In this document: piece by piece, positions 16,805 to 25,212 of the stretch
Numbering within the stretch: the stretch's first letter is position 1
Layout of the letters: each line of letters starts with the position of its first letter
Origin: Hyphomicrobiales bacterium
Lineage (GTDB): Bacteria > Pseudomonadota > Alphaproteobacteria > Rhizobiales > Rhizobiaceae
Direction of reading: 5' to 3'
DNA length: 34,431 nucleotides
NCBI GenBank assembly: GCA_900469625.1
Contig: UBXV01000032.1
Coordinates: 6,404 to 40,834, forward strand
Program-made: the position numbers and the translations under genes
Notes under the pieces: model-generated
Databases searched by the model: none
Told to the model about the DNA's origin: nothing
What the model saw: only the letters and a program-made list of their open reading frames with translations

Positions 16805-17776
16805 ATGCAAATCCTATCGACAAGACCGACCGCTGACCTGACACCGATGGATGCGAGCGCACTTGAGCCCATCTGGATCGAGGGCGGCTCTTTCACCATG
16901 GGGTCCGACAGCCACTATCCCGAAGAGGCCCCCGCCCATCCGGTGAAGGTCGACGGTTTCTGGATCGACGTCACGCCGGTCACCAACCGCCAGTTCGGCG
17001 CCTTCGTCGAGGCGACGGGATACGTCACGGTCGCCGAGAAGGCGCCAGATCCCAAGGACTATCCGGGCGCAAAGCCTGAAATGCTGCGCGCGGGCTCGGT
17101 CATTTTCGATCCTCCCAAGCGGGTCGTCAGCCGGGATCCCTCCCAATGGTGGGATTTCAAGTTCGGGGCGGATTGGAAAAGGCCCTACGGCCGCCAGAGC
17201 AACATTCGCGGCAAACTCGACCATCCCGTCGTGCACATCTCCTATGTCGATGCGATGGCCTATGCACAATGGGCCGGCAAGGACCTGCCGACGGAGGCCG
17301 AGTGGGAGTTTGCAGCCAAGGGCGGCCTAGAAGGTGCTGAATTTGCCTGGGGCGACGACCTGGTGCCGGACGGACGCTTCATGGCCAACACCTGGCACGG
17401 CGCTTTCCCGACTGAAAACCTGCGTCCAGACGGTTTCGAGCGGACATCGCCCGTCGCGAGCTTTCCGCCGAACGGCTATGGGCTTTACGACATGATCGGC
17501 AATGTCTGGGAATGGACGAGCGATTACTGGTCCAGCAATCATCCCGAACCGGCGCAGAAGAGCTGCTGTGTTCCATCCAATCCACGCGGGGGCGGGCGTG
17601 AGGCGAGCTTCGACCCGAGGCAACCGGAAATTCTGATCGCGCGGCGGGTGGTCAAAGGCGGGTCGCATCTCTGCGCGCCGAATTACTGCCGTCGCTATCG
17701 CCCGGCCGCGCGGCACGCGCATGAAGAAAATGCCGCCACGACCCATATTGGCTTCCGCTGCATCCGCCGGCCCTAG
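16805..17776 (+). CDS. Formylglycine-generating enzyme (SUMF1 family)
   Basis: A 323-aa enzyme of the FGE-sulfatase family, which oxidises a cysteine of sulfatases to the catalytic formylglycine. The family start WIEGGSFTMGSD (about residues 20-31), LPTEAEWEFAAKGG (about 162-175) and GNVWEWTSDYW (about 234-244) are clear. The two catalytic cysteines are present as C290 and C295 in GGSHLCAPNYCRRYRPAAR, with the spacing found in active FGEs. No signal peptide is seen, so it acts in the cytoplasm. The ATG at 16805 follows GGGAG; an internal ATG at 16850 is the alternative. No sulfatase gene lies in the window. A Tat-signal phosphatase follows 49 bases downstream. Confidence 0.92.
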   Translation: MQILSTRPTADLTPMDASALEPIWIEGGSFTMGSDSHYPEEAPAHPVKVDGFWIDVTPVTNRQFGAFVEATGYVTVAEKAPDPKDYPGAKPEMLRAGSVIFDPPKRVVSRDPSQWWDFKFGADWKRPYGRQSNIRGKLDHPVVHISYVDAMAYAQWAGKDLPTEAEWEFAAKGGLEGAEFAWGDDLVPDGRFMANTWHGAFPTENLRPDGFERTSPVASFPPNGYGLYDMIGNVWEWTSDYWSSNHPEPAQKSCCVPSNPRGGGREASFDPRQPEILIARRVVKGGSHLCAPNYCRRYRPAARHAHEENAATTHIGFRCIRRP

Positions 17777-17825
17777 CCGAGCCCAAGCCACCCGACCGTC
17801 TCGTTACCGTTCAGGAGAAAACCCG

Positions 17826-18890
17826 ATGACCATGGCAGAAGGACCGCTCACATCCAATGGGGCGAACAGGCATAGCAACGGCTGGCGGCGGCGCACGCTG
17901 CTGGGGGCCGCGGCCGCGCTGGCATTGACGCTCGCCGCGCCGGCATTCGCGCTTGCGGCCGATGCGCCGCCGGCCGGCCTTTCTTCCTGGAACGACGGAG
18001 CGGCAAAGTCGGCCATCATCGACTTCGTGACGCGGGTGACGACCGAGGGCGGACCCGATTTTGTCGCCGAAGCCGATCGTATCGCCGTTTTCGACAATGA
18101 CGGCACGCTCTGGACCGAACAGCCGATGTATTTCCAAGCGATGTTCGTCAACGACCGCATCAAGGCCATGGCCCCGGACCATCCTGAGTGGAAGGACAAG
18201 GAGCCGTTTGCGTCGCTTCTCAAGGGCGATATGGCGGGTGTTGCCGCCGCCGGCGACAAGGGTCTTGTCGAGCTCGTTCTGGCGACGCATGCGGGCATGA
18301 CCACCGAGGAATTCGAAAAGCTCGTGAAGGATTGGTTCGCGAGCGCCAAGCATCCGCGGTTCGACCGGCCCTACAACGAAATTACCTTCCTGCCGATGCG
18401 GGAGGTTCTCGATTATCTCCGCGAAAACGGCTTCAAGACCTATATCGTTTCGGGCGGCGGCATCGAGTTCATGCGGCCAATGACGGAGCAGATGTACGGC
18501 ATTCCCCCTGAACAGGTGGTCGGCAGCACGATCGCGACAAAATACGAGTTGCAAGGCGATAAGCCTGTGCTCATGCGCGAGCCGAAAGTCGATTTCATCG
18601 ACGACGGCGCCGGCAAGCCCGTCGGTATCAACAAGTTCATCGGCCGGCGGCCGATCTTCGCCGCCGGCAATTCCGACGGCGACTACGAGATGCTGCGGTG
18701 GGTGACGTCAGGCTCGGGCCCGAGCTTCGGCATGATAGTGCATCACACGGACGGTGAACGGGAGTGGGCCTATGACCGGCAGTCGCATGTCGGCAAGCTG
18801 GACAAGGCGATGAACGAGGCTGAGCAGCGAAAGTGGCTGCTCGTCGACATGAAGGCGGACTGGAACAGGATTTACGCCTTCGAGAAATGA
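17826..18890 (+). CDS. Tat-exported HAD-superfamily phosphatase
   Basis: A 354-aa hydrolase. Residues 20-47 form a twin-arginine signal (WRRRTLLGAAAALALTL, cut near ALAADA). The HAD core has motif I FDNDGTLW with nucleophile D90 and acid D92, motif II TYIVSGGG, and motif IV NSDGDYEM, placing it in the phosphoserine-phosphatase-like branch. The segment between (for example FVNDRIKAMAPDHPEWKDKE) matches a family of periplasmic HAD proteins often found near FGE and sulfatase genes. AGGAGAAA lies 6 bases before the ATG. It is probably co-transcribed with the FGE gene. The substrate is unknown. Confidence 0.88.
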   Translation: MTMAEGPLTSNGANRHSNGWRRRTLLGAAAALALTLAAPAFALAADAPPAGLSSWNDGAAKSAIIDFVTRVTTEGGPDFVAEADRIAVFDNDGTLWTEQPMYFQAMFVNDRIKAMAPDHPEWKDKEPFASLLKGDMAGVAAAGDKGLVELVLATHAGMTTEEFEKLVKDWFASAKHPRFDRPYNEITFLPMREVLDYLRENGFKTYIVSGGGIEFMRPMTEQMYGIPPEQVVGSTIATKYELQGDKPVLMREPKVDFIDDGAGKPVGINKFIGRRPIFAAGNSDGDYEMLRWVTSGSGPSFGMIVHHTDGEREWAYDRQSHVGKLDKAMNEAEQRKWLLVDMKADWNRIYAFEK

Positions 18891-18906
18891 AAGATCTCGC
18901 AATCGC

Positions 18907-18937
18907 AATGCCCGCCGACAGAGCGGCGGCGGGCATT
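18907..18937. terminator. Bidirectional terminator hairpin
   Basis: AATGCCCGCCG (18907-18917) pairs with CGGCGGGCATT (18927-18937), an 11-bp perfect stem with a 9-base loop. It lies between the convergent HAD gene and the 226-aa protein gene. Confidence 0.8.
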
Positions 18938-18949
18938 GCCGGTGCCTTG

Positions 18950-19630
18950 CTACTTGGACGTAACCTGCGTGAAGGCGATGCCGTCGATCAGGCCGTCCTT
19001 CAGGCGATAGACGAGCGATTGCATGACGGTCGTGTTCTGTTCGCCCGGCTGCTGGTGCGAATAGCGCACCATGCCTTGCTTCGGCGCTGCACCGAAGCGC
19101 TTTTCCAGCGCGTCGGTGCCGTCCTTCAAGGTCGGGACCGGCAGCAGCAGCGGAGCCAGCGCGACGGTCGGTGTGTCACACTTGTCGGCGGCGCCTGAAA
19201 CCTCTTCCGTGGAGATGAACGTTACCGGCTTCTTGTCGGCTGCGTCGGCGTCCCTGCCGTTGGCGACGAGCCAGATCCGCCGAGGAAGGTCGCCTGTCGA
19301 GAGCTCGTAGCATAGCCAGCCGATCGACAGTCCCTCGACGGACCGGCTGCGGACAGTGCCGCCGAACGTGGCCTTGACGTCGTCGAGGGTCGTCTTTTCG
19401 AGCACGATGGTGAGCGAGCCCGCATTGACCTTGTTGTCGAAGGGGGTCTCGAACTGCAGGGTCTGTGCCGTTGCCGTCTGTCCGCCAAGGACGAGCGAGG
19501 GCAGGCCGCTCAACTTGTCGTCGCTTGCCGCAAGCTCTGTGCTCGTTAGCGACAAAAGGATTGCGGCGATCCCGGAAAAAAGGAACGCCGCACCACGTCG
19601 GTCATGAGATGTTGTGTCCAGGGATCGCAT
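18950..19630 (-). CDS. Secreted protein of unknown function
   Basis: A 226-aa protein I do not recognise. A signal peptide or anchor lies at about residues 12-35 (AAFLFSGIAAILLSLTSTELAAS). The mature part is mixed alpha/beta, with two cysteines (C107 in the WLCYEL segment and one in ADKCDTP) that could form a disulphide bond. GGAGA lies 8 bases before the ATG. It is a single gene, convergent with the HAD gene and with its own promoter region. Copy c of the shared motif ends 88 bases upstream, so it is probably co-regulated with the FGE and moxR genes. Confidence 0.8.
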   Translation of the reverse strand: MRSLDTTSHDRRGAAFLFSGIAAILLSLTSTELAASDDKLSGLPSLVLGGQTATAQTLQFETPFDNKVNAGSLTIVLEKTTLDDVKATFGGTVRSRSVEGLSIGWLCYELSTGDLPRRIWLVANGRDADAADKKPVTFISTEEVSGAADKCDTPTVALAPLLLPVPTLKDGTDALEKRFGAAPKQGMVRYSHQQPGEQNTTVMQSLVYRLKDGLIDGIAFTQVTSK

Positions 19631-19718
19631 GGAAATCTCTCCGTTGCACTCAGCACGCGGCGCGGCGCGTCGTCGCGCGTCACCGTGCGCATTCTAGGCG
19701 CTGCAACATTCGGCATCG

Positions 19719-19735
19719 AAGTACGTAACAGTTAC
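19719..19735 (-). promoter_or_regulatory. Shared 17-bp motif, copy c (upstream of the secreted 226-aa protein)
   Basis: The minus strand reads GTAACTGTTACGTACTT, a full match to GTWACTGTTACGTACTT. It ends 88 bases before the start at 19630 and points toward it. TAGAAT follows 22 bases downstream as a likely -10. Confidence 0.7.
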
Positions 19736-19956
19736 AATCCGCAATCGACCCGCTTTGGCAGGGCGATTGGCCCCAACTGTAGCGCGCTGGCAGAGCCCGG
19801 CAAGCGGGCGCGACAATGCGGCTGTGCCGATTGCCCCTTGAAGGCGCCATCGCGGCTAAAGTCGAAAATGCCGTCAGGCCGTGCGGTGCGCGAGACGGTG
19901 CCGATCGTCTCTTTGCGCGCGGCGAATTGGCGCCCGTCAAGCGCGCTTGCGCCAAT

Positions 19957-19973
19957 GTTACTGTTACGTACTT
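19957..19973 (+). promoter_or_regulatory. Shared 17-bp motif, copy d
   Basis: The plus strand reads GTTACTGTTACGTACTT, a full match. GAGAAT lies about 19 bases downstream as a possible -10. The nearest supported plus-strand start is at 20189, 215 bases away, much farther than for the other copies. Confidence 0.65.
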
Positions 19974-20188
19974 CCGGAAGCGCCTGGTTCCTGAGAATTT
20001 TCGGCAAGAGGCATGGCGGGGTTGGTCGCCCCTGCAGGACGAAATCGTTTCCAGGCAGACCCATCTGAATGGGGCGCCGGCAATCAGAGTTGCGGCGACG
20101 CGTCTGGATCTAGGCAAGAGGCGCGATGGTTTCATCGCCCGCAGGCGTGGCATGCAGCATCGATCGTCGTTCAATCGGGTACAGCACA

Positions 20189-20464
20189 ATGCCCAACGAA
20201 GCCAAGCAACGGGGACTTTTGAAGTTGATGCTCAAGCTTCCGGCCTTGCGCGGCCAGTTGCAGTTGCTTAGTGCAAAGAATATGCCGCTCGCGAGCCTCT
20301 GCGAGGCCTATGACGAAGCGAACTCCATGCTCGATCGACAGCGCCGACGCGATCCGCAGGATGGATCTATGGTGGCCGAGTACGAATTGATCTGTCTTGA
20401 GATCGAGCAGGAAGTCATTTCCATTTGTCTTTCCAATGCCAGCAACGAACCTAATCCGTTGTGA
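20189..20464 (+). CDS. Small protein of unknown function
   Basis: A 91-aa soluble protein I do not recognise. It is helical and charged (LLKLMLKLPALRGQLQLLSA; then SLCEAYDEANSMLDRQRRRD and YELICLEIEQEV), resembling small rhizobial proteins of unknown role. The ATG at 20189 has a weak ribosome site. An in-frame ATG at 20126 has a better one (AAGAGG) and would add 21 residues, so the start is uncertain. It lies downstream of motif copy d and upstream of the membrane TPR protein gene. Confidence 0.6.
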   Translation: MPNEAKQRGLLKLMLKLPALRGQLQLLSAKNMPLASLCEAYDEANSMLDRQRRRDPQDGSMVAEYELICLEIEQEVISICLSNASNEPNPL

Positions 20465-20681
20465 TTAGCTATTCTCGCGACGCCGCATCCGGAAATTCAA
20501 CTGATTACCCCTGTAACCATACTGGTTTTCAAGTGTATCTTTCGGTTGATTTTGAAACGAACCGCGTTGATCGCAATTTCTTTGATGTGGAGCGATATTT
20601 TTCTTTTCGCTGTCGTGTCCCTGATTTAGAGTTCCCTCGCATTAGCACTCTCTTTCGAGTTGTAGTAGATGGGGGCGCGGT

Positions 20682-22457
20682 ATGAAAACGGGAGAAGACG
20701 CCAATCGAGCGGCTTATTGCCCTGTTCCCGAGCGCGCAGCACGCGCCGAGCTGGAACGTATGCTCGACGATCCGCGCTTCCACGGGACGGAGCGGCATCG
20801 CAAGTTGCTTCGGTATCTCGTTGACGAGTTCTTCGCTGGCCGTTCGGGGGCCGTGAAAGCCTACACCATCGCCATCGACGTCTTCGCTCGGCCGAGTTCC
20901 TTCGATCCGGCGACCGATCCCATCGTGCGCGTAGAGGCCTCGCGGCTGCGTGCGGCGCTGGCTCAATACTATGAGGCGCTGGGCGACGAGGCTGCGGTGC
21001 GCATCGAGCTGCCGAAGGGCAATTATGTGCCGCTCTTCGTCAAGGCCGAGGACGGATCGCCGCGGTCATTGCCTGCGCCGCCGACAGTTGCCCATGCTGC
21101 GCCCGACGTAGCGGTTCAGATAGAGGCCGTTGCCGCAAGTTCCGCCCCGCGGCAGATGCCTGTGGGCAAGCTCGCCATGGCTGGGCTCGGGATCCTGGTC
21201 ATGGCCGCCGCATTTTACGCTGCCGTGCCCATCCAATTCCCGTGGCAGCCGGTCCTCTCCGAAAAGCCGACGGTCATCGTCGACGTCAAGGCGGCGTCGA
21301 CAATTGGCACCGGCCAAAACAACAGGGCCGGCGACGACCTCGTGCATGCGTTGTCGCAGTTTTCGTCCGTGCGCACGCTCGCCCAGGACCCGGTCGCCGG
21401 TGTCGACGTCGCCGCGGTCACCGGTTGGGTGGCTCCGAAAGCGGTGGTGCGCCTGGCAGGCAGCAAGGAATACAGGCTGTCGATCGACGCGAGCGTGGCA
21501 AAGGGCAACCTTGAACTCGCCTGGCAGGTGGTGGACCCGCAAAGCAAGGAGGCGCTGCGTTCCGGCGCGGAGCGAGCACCTCTTTCTCCCGGCGATGCCG
21601 AGGAGATACAGCAAGCGCTTTTGGTCAAGCTCGCCCGCGTGCTCGCTGGCGAGAACGGCGTGATCATCAGTCTCGAGGCGGCACGCCAGATCGCCGAGCC
21701 GTCGCTCGGCTACGGTTGCGTGTTGCAGGCGAACATGGCGCTGACGCGGAGCGACGGCGAAAATCTCTCGGGCGCGCTGTCTTGCCTGGAGCGGTCGCTC
21801 GCCTACAGGGCAAACGACGCGGATGTATCGGCAAGCCTGGCAATGGTGCTCGTCGCCACGGGCGAGGCGGCCGCTTCGCCTGTTGTCGGCAACAGAGCAT
21901 TGAAACTTGCCGACAGGGCCGTTGCGCTGGCCCCTCAGGCTAGCGAGAGTTACGTCGCTCAGATGATGGCGCGGTTTGCCGCCGGTGACAGCGAGGCCGC
22001 CTTTCTTTCGGGACAGCGGGCCAGTGCGCTCAATCCGCTCGACGAGGCGATCTCCGCCAAGCTCGGATTGCTGCAATATGTCTCCGGTCACTGGCTCGAA
22101 GGCGTAAGGCTAGCGCGCCTGGCCGAGGAGAACGCCGAATATCTGCATCACGATGCGGCGCTGACGCTGGCGCTCGACGCCTATCGCGAGCGTCGCTACG
22201 AGGAAGCCCTGCTGCGCGTGCGCCAGTTGGCGAATGCGTCGGACCATGCCGTCAACCTGTTGCGCCTTGCTGTCGCGGGCCAGCTCGGCTTGACTGAGGA
22301 AGCGACGAGCGCGCTTGACGAGGTCCGCGCGCTGAAAGGGGGCGCCGAACTATCGCTCTTGCCCGGGCCACTCGGGCGCGGCTACGCGCCCGAGTTGTCG
22401 GCACTTATCGAGGACGGGCTTGGCAAGGCGGCCGTCGGTCTCGCCGGTCACCTATGA
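20682..22457 (+). CDS. Membrane-anchored TPR protein with putative regulatory N-terminus
   Basis: A 591-aa protein. The N-terminal domain (about residues 18-120: RHRKLLRYLVDEFFAGR, YTIAIDVFARPSSFDPATDP, RVEASRLRAALAQYYE, PKGNYVP) is a recurring module in proteobacterial and acidobacterial signalling proteins, often next to cyclase or TPR domains. A Pro/Ala linker leads to a single membrane segment at about 164-185. Outside it are a TolB-like region (about 190-330) and TPR-like helices (about 335-570). No cyclase or kinase domain is present. It probably senses an envelope cue, but the output is unknown. The ATG at 20682 follows GGGGG. The 217 bases before it are AT-richer than the surroundings and contain no credible gene. 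Confidence 0.75.
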   Translation: MKTGEDANRAAYCPVPERAARAELERMLDDPRFHGTERHRKLLRYLVDEFFAGRSGAVKAYTIAIDVFARPSSFDPATDPIVRVEASRLRAALAQYYEALGDEAAVRIELPKGNYVPLFVKAEDGSPRSLPAPPTVAHAAPDVAVQIEAVAASSAPRQMPVGKLAMAGLGILVMAAAFYAAVPIQFPWQPVLSEKPTVIVDVKAASTIGTGQNNRAGDDLVHALSQFSSVRTLAQDPVAGVDVAAVTGWVAPKAVVRLAGSKEYRLSIDASVAKGNLELAWQVVDPQSKEALRSGAERAPLSPGDAEEIQQALLVKLARVLAGENGVIISLEAARQIAEPSLGYGCVLQANMALTRSDGENLSGALSCLERSLAYRANDADVSASLAMVLVATGEAAASPVVGNRALKLADRAVALAPQASESYVAQMMARFAAGDSEAAFLSGQRASALNPLDEAISAKLGLLQYVSGHWLEGVRLARLAEENAEYLHHDAALTLALDAYRERRYEEALLRVRQLANASDHAVNLLRLAVAGQLGLTEEATSALDEVRALKGGAELSLLPGPLGRGYAPELSALIEDGLGKAAVGLAGHL

Positions 22458-22498
22458 CTTTTTGAACGGCGGTTCGCGCAAAGGCTCGCCGGTACGAT

Positions 22499-22553
22499 TG
22501 GAGCGTTTCCGATCTTCACGGAATGCCGAGACGTTTCTCCCGGGCATGCTCTA
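22499..22553. repeat. Degenerate rhizobial intergenic palindrome or terminator
   Basis: The sequence GGAGCGTTTCCGAT, then CACGGAAT and GAGACGTTTCTCC, recalls the scattered rhizobial palindrome built on GAGCGTTTCCGAT with its reverse complement. The symmetry is imperfect here. It lies between two convergent genes, where such elements often act as terminators. Identification is from memory. Confidence 0.4.
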
Positions 22554-23579
22554 GTTTTCTGCCGCCACGCGGATGACGAGCTTGCCGAAGTTTCGGCCCT
22601 CAAGCAGGCCGATGAAGGCTGCCGGCGCGTTTTCGAGACCGTCGACGATGTCTTCCCGGTAGCGCACCTCGCCCGAGGATATCCATCCGGCCATCGCGCG
22701 GTAGAAATCGGGGCGCTGGTCGGCGAATTCCCTCTGGATGAAGCCACGAATGTTGAGGCTCTTGCTCAGGACGTCGCGCATGACAAGGGGCAGTCGGTCG
22801 GCGCCGGTCGGTTCGCCGGGACGGCTGTTGTACTGCGCGATCAGCCCGCACACGGGAACACGGGCAAAATCATTGAGCAAGGGAAACACCGCATCCCAGA
22901 CATGGCCGCCGACATTCTCGAAATAGACGTCGATGCCGCCAGGGCAGGCCGCGACCAGCTGTGCGGCAAAATCGGGTACCCGATGGTCGATCACCGCGTC
23001 AAAGCCGAGTTCGTCGCGGACGAAGGCGCATTTCTCGGCGCCTCCCGCAATCCCGACCGCACGCGCGCCCTTGATGCGCGCGATCTGCCCGACCGCCGAT
23101 CCGACGGCGCCGCTGGCGGCGGCAACGACTACGGTTTCGCCCGGCTTCGGCCTGCCGATCGTCAAAAGGCCGGAATAGGCGGTGAAGCCCGGCATGCCCA
23201 GGATGCCGAGCGCGGTTGACAGGGGCGCTGCCTGCGGGTCGAGCTTGCGCAGGCCAGCGCCATCGGAAAGGGCGTAGCTTTGCCAGCCGGAATGGGACAA
23301 CACGACGTCACCCTCGGCGAAGTCCGGATGGCGCGAGCGCACGACGCGCGCCACCGTGCCGCCTTCCATCACGTCGCCGATCTCGACCGGCTTGGCGTAG
23401 GATTTCGTCGCATTCATGCGGCCGCGCATATAGGGGTCGAGCGACAGGTAAAGGATCTTCAGCAACAGCTGTCCTTCGCTGGGTTCGGGAAGTGACGTCT
23501 GCGTGATCTCGAAGTTTTCCGGCGTAGGCTTGCCCATCGGGCGAGAGGCAAGACGGACCTGGGTGTTTCCGGATGGCAT
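22551..23579 (-). CDS. NADP-dependent oxidoreductase, CurA/LTB4-dehydrogenase-like
   Basis: A 342-aa medium-chain reductase without the zinc ligands of alcohol dehydrogenases. It matches the YncB/CurA group that reduces carbon-carbon double bonds of enones with NADPH. Seen are LSLDPYMRGRM (about residues 46-56), GFTAYSGLLTIGRPKPGETV and the nucleotide-binding AASGAVGSAVGQIARIKG (about 150-167), and FENVGGHVWDAV. The ATG at 23579 has AAGGGAA 7 bases upstream; an in-frame ATG at 23594 is weaker. It is a single gene, convergent with the membrane TPR protein gene. Confidence 0.92.
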   Translation of the reverse strand: MPSGNTQVRLASRPMGKPTPENFEITQTSLPEPSEGQLLLKILYLSLDPYMRGRMNATKSYAKPVEIGDVMEGGTVARVVRSRHPDFAEGDVVLSHSGWQSYALSDGAGLRKLDPQAAPLSTALGILGMPGFTAYSGLLTIGRPKPGETVVVAAASGAVGSAVGQIARIKGARAVGIAGGAEKCAFVRDELGFDAVIDHRVPDFAAQLVAACPGGIDVYFENVGGHVWDAVFPLLNDFARVPVCGLIAQYNSRPGEPTGADRLPLVMRDVLSKSLNIRGFIQREFADQRPDFYRAMAGWISSGEVRYREDIVDGLENAPAAFIGLLEGRNFGKLVIRVAAEN

Positions 23580-23739
23580 GGCATTCCCTTCCATCGTCAG
23601 CGCCTGCTTTGGCAACAGCGCCGCGGTTCGTGTTGATCGGCGGTCACATTCGGCGCCGACGCAAAGGACTGCAAGCCGCAAGTTCTCGCCCTTGGCATGC
23701 GTGCGAACCGCCGACACGAAGGGCTGACGCCGAGCATGG

Positions 23740-23770
23740 AAAAGGCCCAACCGCCGTGGACGGTTGGGCC
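23740..23770 (-). terminator. Intrinsic terminator of the oxygenase-metY operon
   Basis: CGGTTGGGCC (23761-23770) and GGCCCAACCG (23744-23753) form a 10-bp perfect stem with a 7-base loop. On the minus strand it is followed by TTTTCC. It lies 27 bases after the metY stop. Confidence 0.9.
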
Positions 23771-23796
23771 GGGAGCGTTTGGTCGGTTCTGCCCGT

Positions 23797-25158
23797 TCAG
23801 GCAGCGTCGATGGCCTGCTTCAGGTCGGCAATGATGTCGTCGGGATGCTCGATGCCGATCGACAGCCTGACGTAACCGGGCGTAACGCCTGTTCTCAGCT
23901 GGTCCGCTTCAGACAGCTGCGAGTGGGTGGTGGTGGCCGGATGGATCGCAAGCGATCGCGCATCACCGATGTTGGCGACGTGATAAAGCAGCTGCAGCGC
24001 ATCGATAAAGCGACGCCCGGCGTCGCGCCCGTCCTTCAGTTCGAAACCGATCAATGCGCCGTAATGGCCGTTGCGCAGGTACTTTTCGTTCCGCGCCTTG
24101 GCGTCTCCCTCCTGGAATTTCGGGAAGATGACACGCGCGACCTTCGGGTGCGATCGCAGGAAATCGGCAACCTTGATGGCGTTCTCGCTGTGCTGGCGGA
24201 TGCGCAAGGGCAGCGTTTCGAGCCCCTGAATGAACTGGAAGACATTCTGTGGGCTGATGGCCGCGCCAAGATCGCGCAAAAGCACGGCGCGGGCGCGCAG
24301 GATGTAGGGATGAAAGTCGATGGCGGCCGCCTTTTCCAACCAGGTCTTGCCCTGATAGCTTGCGTCGGGCTCATGCAGGTTGGGATGGCGCCTTGCATGG
24401 TCGTGCCACGGGAAGGTGCCGCTGTCGATGATCGCGCCGCCGATCGAGGTGCCATGTCCGCCGATGTATTTCGTGGTCGAATAGACCACGATCGCAGCAC
24501 CGTGATCGAACGGGCGGATCGTCAAGGGTGCCGCGGTGTTGTCGATGACGAGCGGAATGCCGAACCGGCGACCGATTTCGGCGACGTCGGCGATCGGAAA
24601 GACTTCGAGGCTCGGGTTGGGAAGCGATTCCGCGTAATAGGCGCGTGTCCTGTCGTCGGTCGCCTTTGCAAAGGCCTCGGGGTCGGACGCGTCGACGAAA
24701 CGCACCTCGATGCCGAAGCTTTTCAACGTCGATGCAAACAGCGCCCAGGTGCCGCCATAAAGACCGGCGGCGCTGACGATATTGTCGCCGGAGCGGGCGA
24801 GATTGAGCAAGGCATAGGCTGATGCCGCCTGACCGGAGCCGAGCGCCAGCGCGGCGGCGCCGCCCTCGATCTCGGCAAGCCGCTGTTCGAATGCATCCTG
24901 CGTCGGATTGGAGACGCGCGTGTAGAGATGGCCGGCAGCCTCCAGAACAAACAGCTTGTCGGCGCCGTCGGTGCCGGGCAACTGGTAAGACGTGGTCTGG
25001 TAGATCGGCACGGCGACGGCGCCGCTCACCGGGTCGAAACGGTAGCTGCCACCATGAAGGGCCAGCGTTTCAGGATGAAGCGGTCGCGATCTGTCGCGCA
25101 GGCCGCTCGGTGTCTTGATTTCGACTGCAGGTTCCTCAGGCTTTTGATGGATCGTCAT
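23797..25158 (-). CDS. metY: O-acetylhomoserine sulfhydrylase (MetY)
   Basis: A 453-aa PLP enzyme of the Cys/Met metabolism family. It makes homocysteine (or methionine) from O-acetylhomoserine and sulfide (or methanethiol). Seen are YTRVSNPTQDAFEQRLAEIE (about residues 79-98), the cofactor-loop ALGSGQAASAY, DNTAAPL, and the PLP lysine in YSTTKYIGGHG. The C-terminus SIGIEHPDDIIADLKQAI is typical. The length exceeds that of MetZ, and the first 30 residues are a charged extension. The gene lies 54 bases downstream of a 2OG-Fe(II) oxygenase gene and is probably co-transcribed, so the oxygenase may release a sulfur compound for it. Confidence 0.93.
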   Translation of the reverse strand: MTIHQKPEEPAVEIKTPSGLRDRSRPLHPETLALHGGSYRFDPVSGAVAVPIYQTTSYQLPGTDGADKLFVLEAAGHLYTRVSNPTQDAFEQRLAEIEGGAAALALGSGQAASAYALLNLARSGDNIVSAAGLYGGTWALFASTLKSFGIEVRFVDASDPEAFAKATDDRTRAYYAESLPNPSLEVFPIADVAEIGRRFGIPLVIDNTAAPLTIRPFDHGAAIVVYSTTKYIGGHGTSIGGAIIDSGTFPWHDHARRHPNLHEPDASYQGKTWLEKAAAIDFHPYILRARAVLLRDLGAAISPQNVFQFIQGLETLPLRIRQHSENAIKVADFLRSHPKVARVIFPKFQEGDAKARNEKYLRNGHYGALIGFELKDGRDAGRRFIDALQLLYHVANIGDARSLAIHPATTTHSQLSEADQLRTGVTPGYVRLSIGIEHPDDIIADLKQAIDAA

Positions 25159-25212
25159 CGAATGTTCCTTCAGCTTTTGAGTGGCAGCTCTTGCGTGGTC
25201 GCGGTGGAAAAG

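Larger units (their letters stand above)
19631..20188. promoter_or_regulatory. 558-bp divergent intergenic region
   Basis: No convincing gene is present; short frames in all directions lack good ribosome sites and family features. It carries two copies of the 17-bp motif, facing outward at 19719-19735 and 19957-19973. The stretch between the motif at 19973 and the ORF at 20189 is long and could hold an untranslated leader or a small RNA. Confidence 0.5.

Noticed and set aside
16538-16810. A longer start for MoxR
   Set aside because: The added 91 residues show no family similarity and would cover both motif copies a and b; the MoxR N-terminus is clear at 16537.
20461-20685. A 74-codon plus-strand frame before the membrane TPR gene
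   Set aside because: GTG start overlapping the previous stop, no ribosome site, AT-rich and irregular codon use; more likely promoter DNA.
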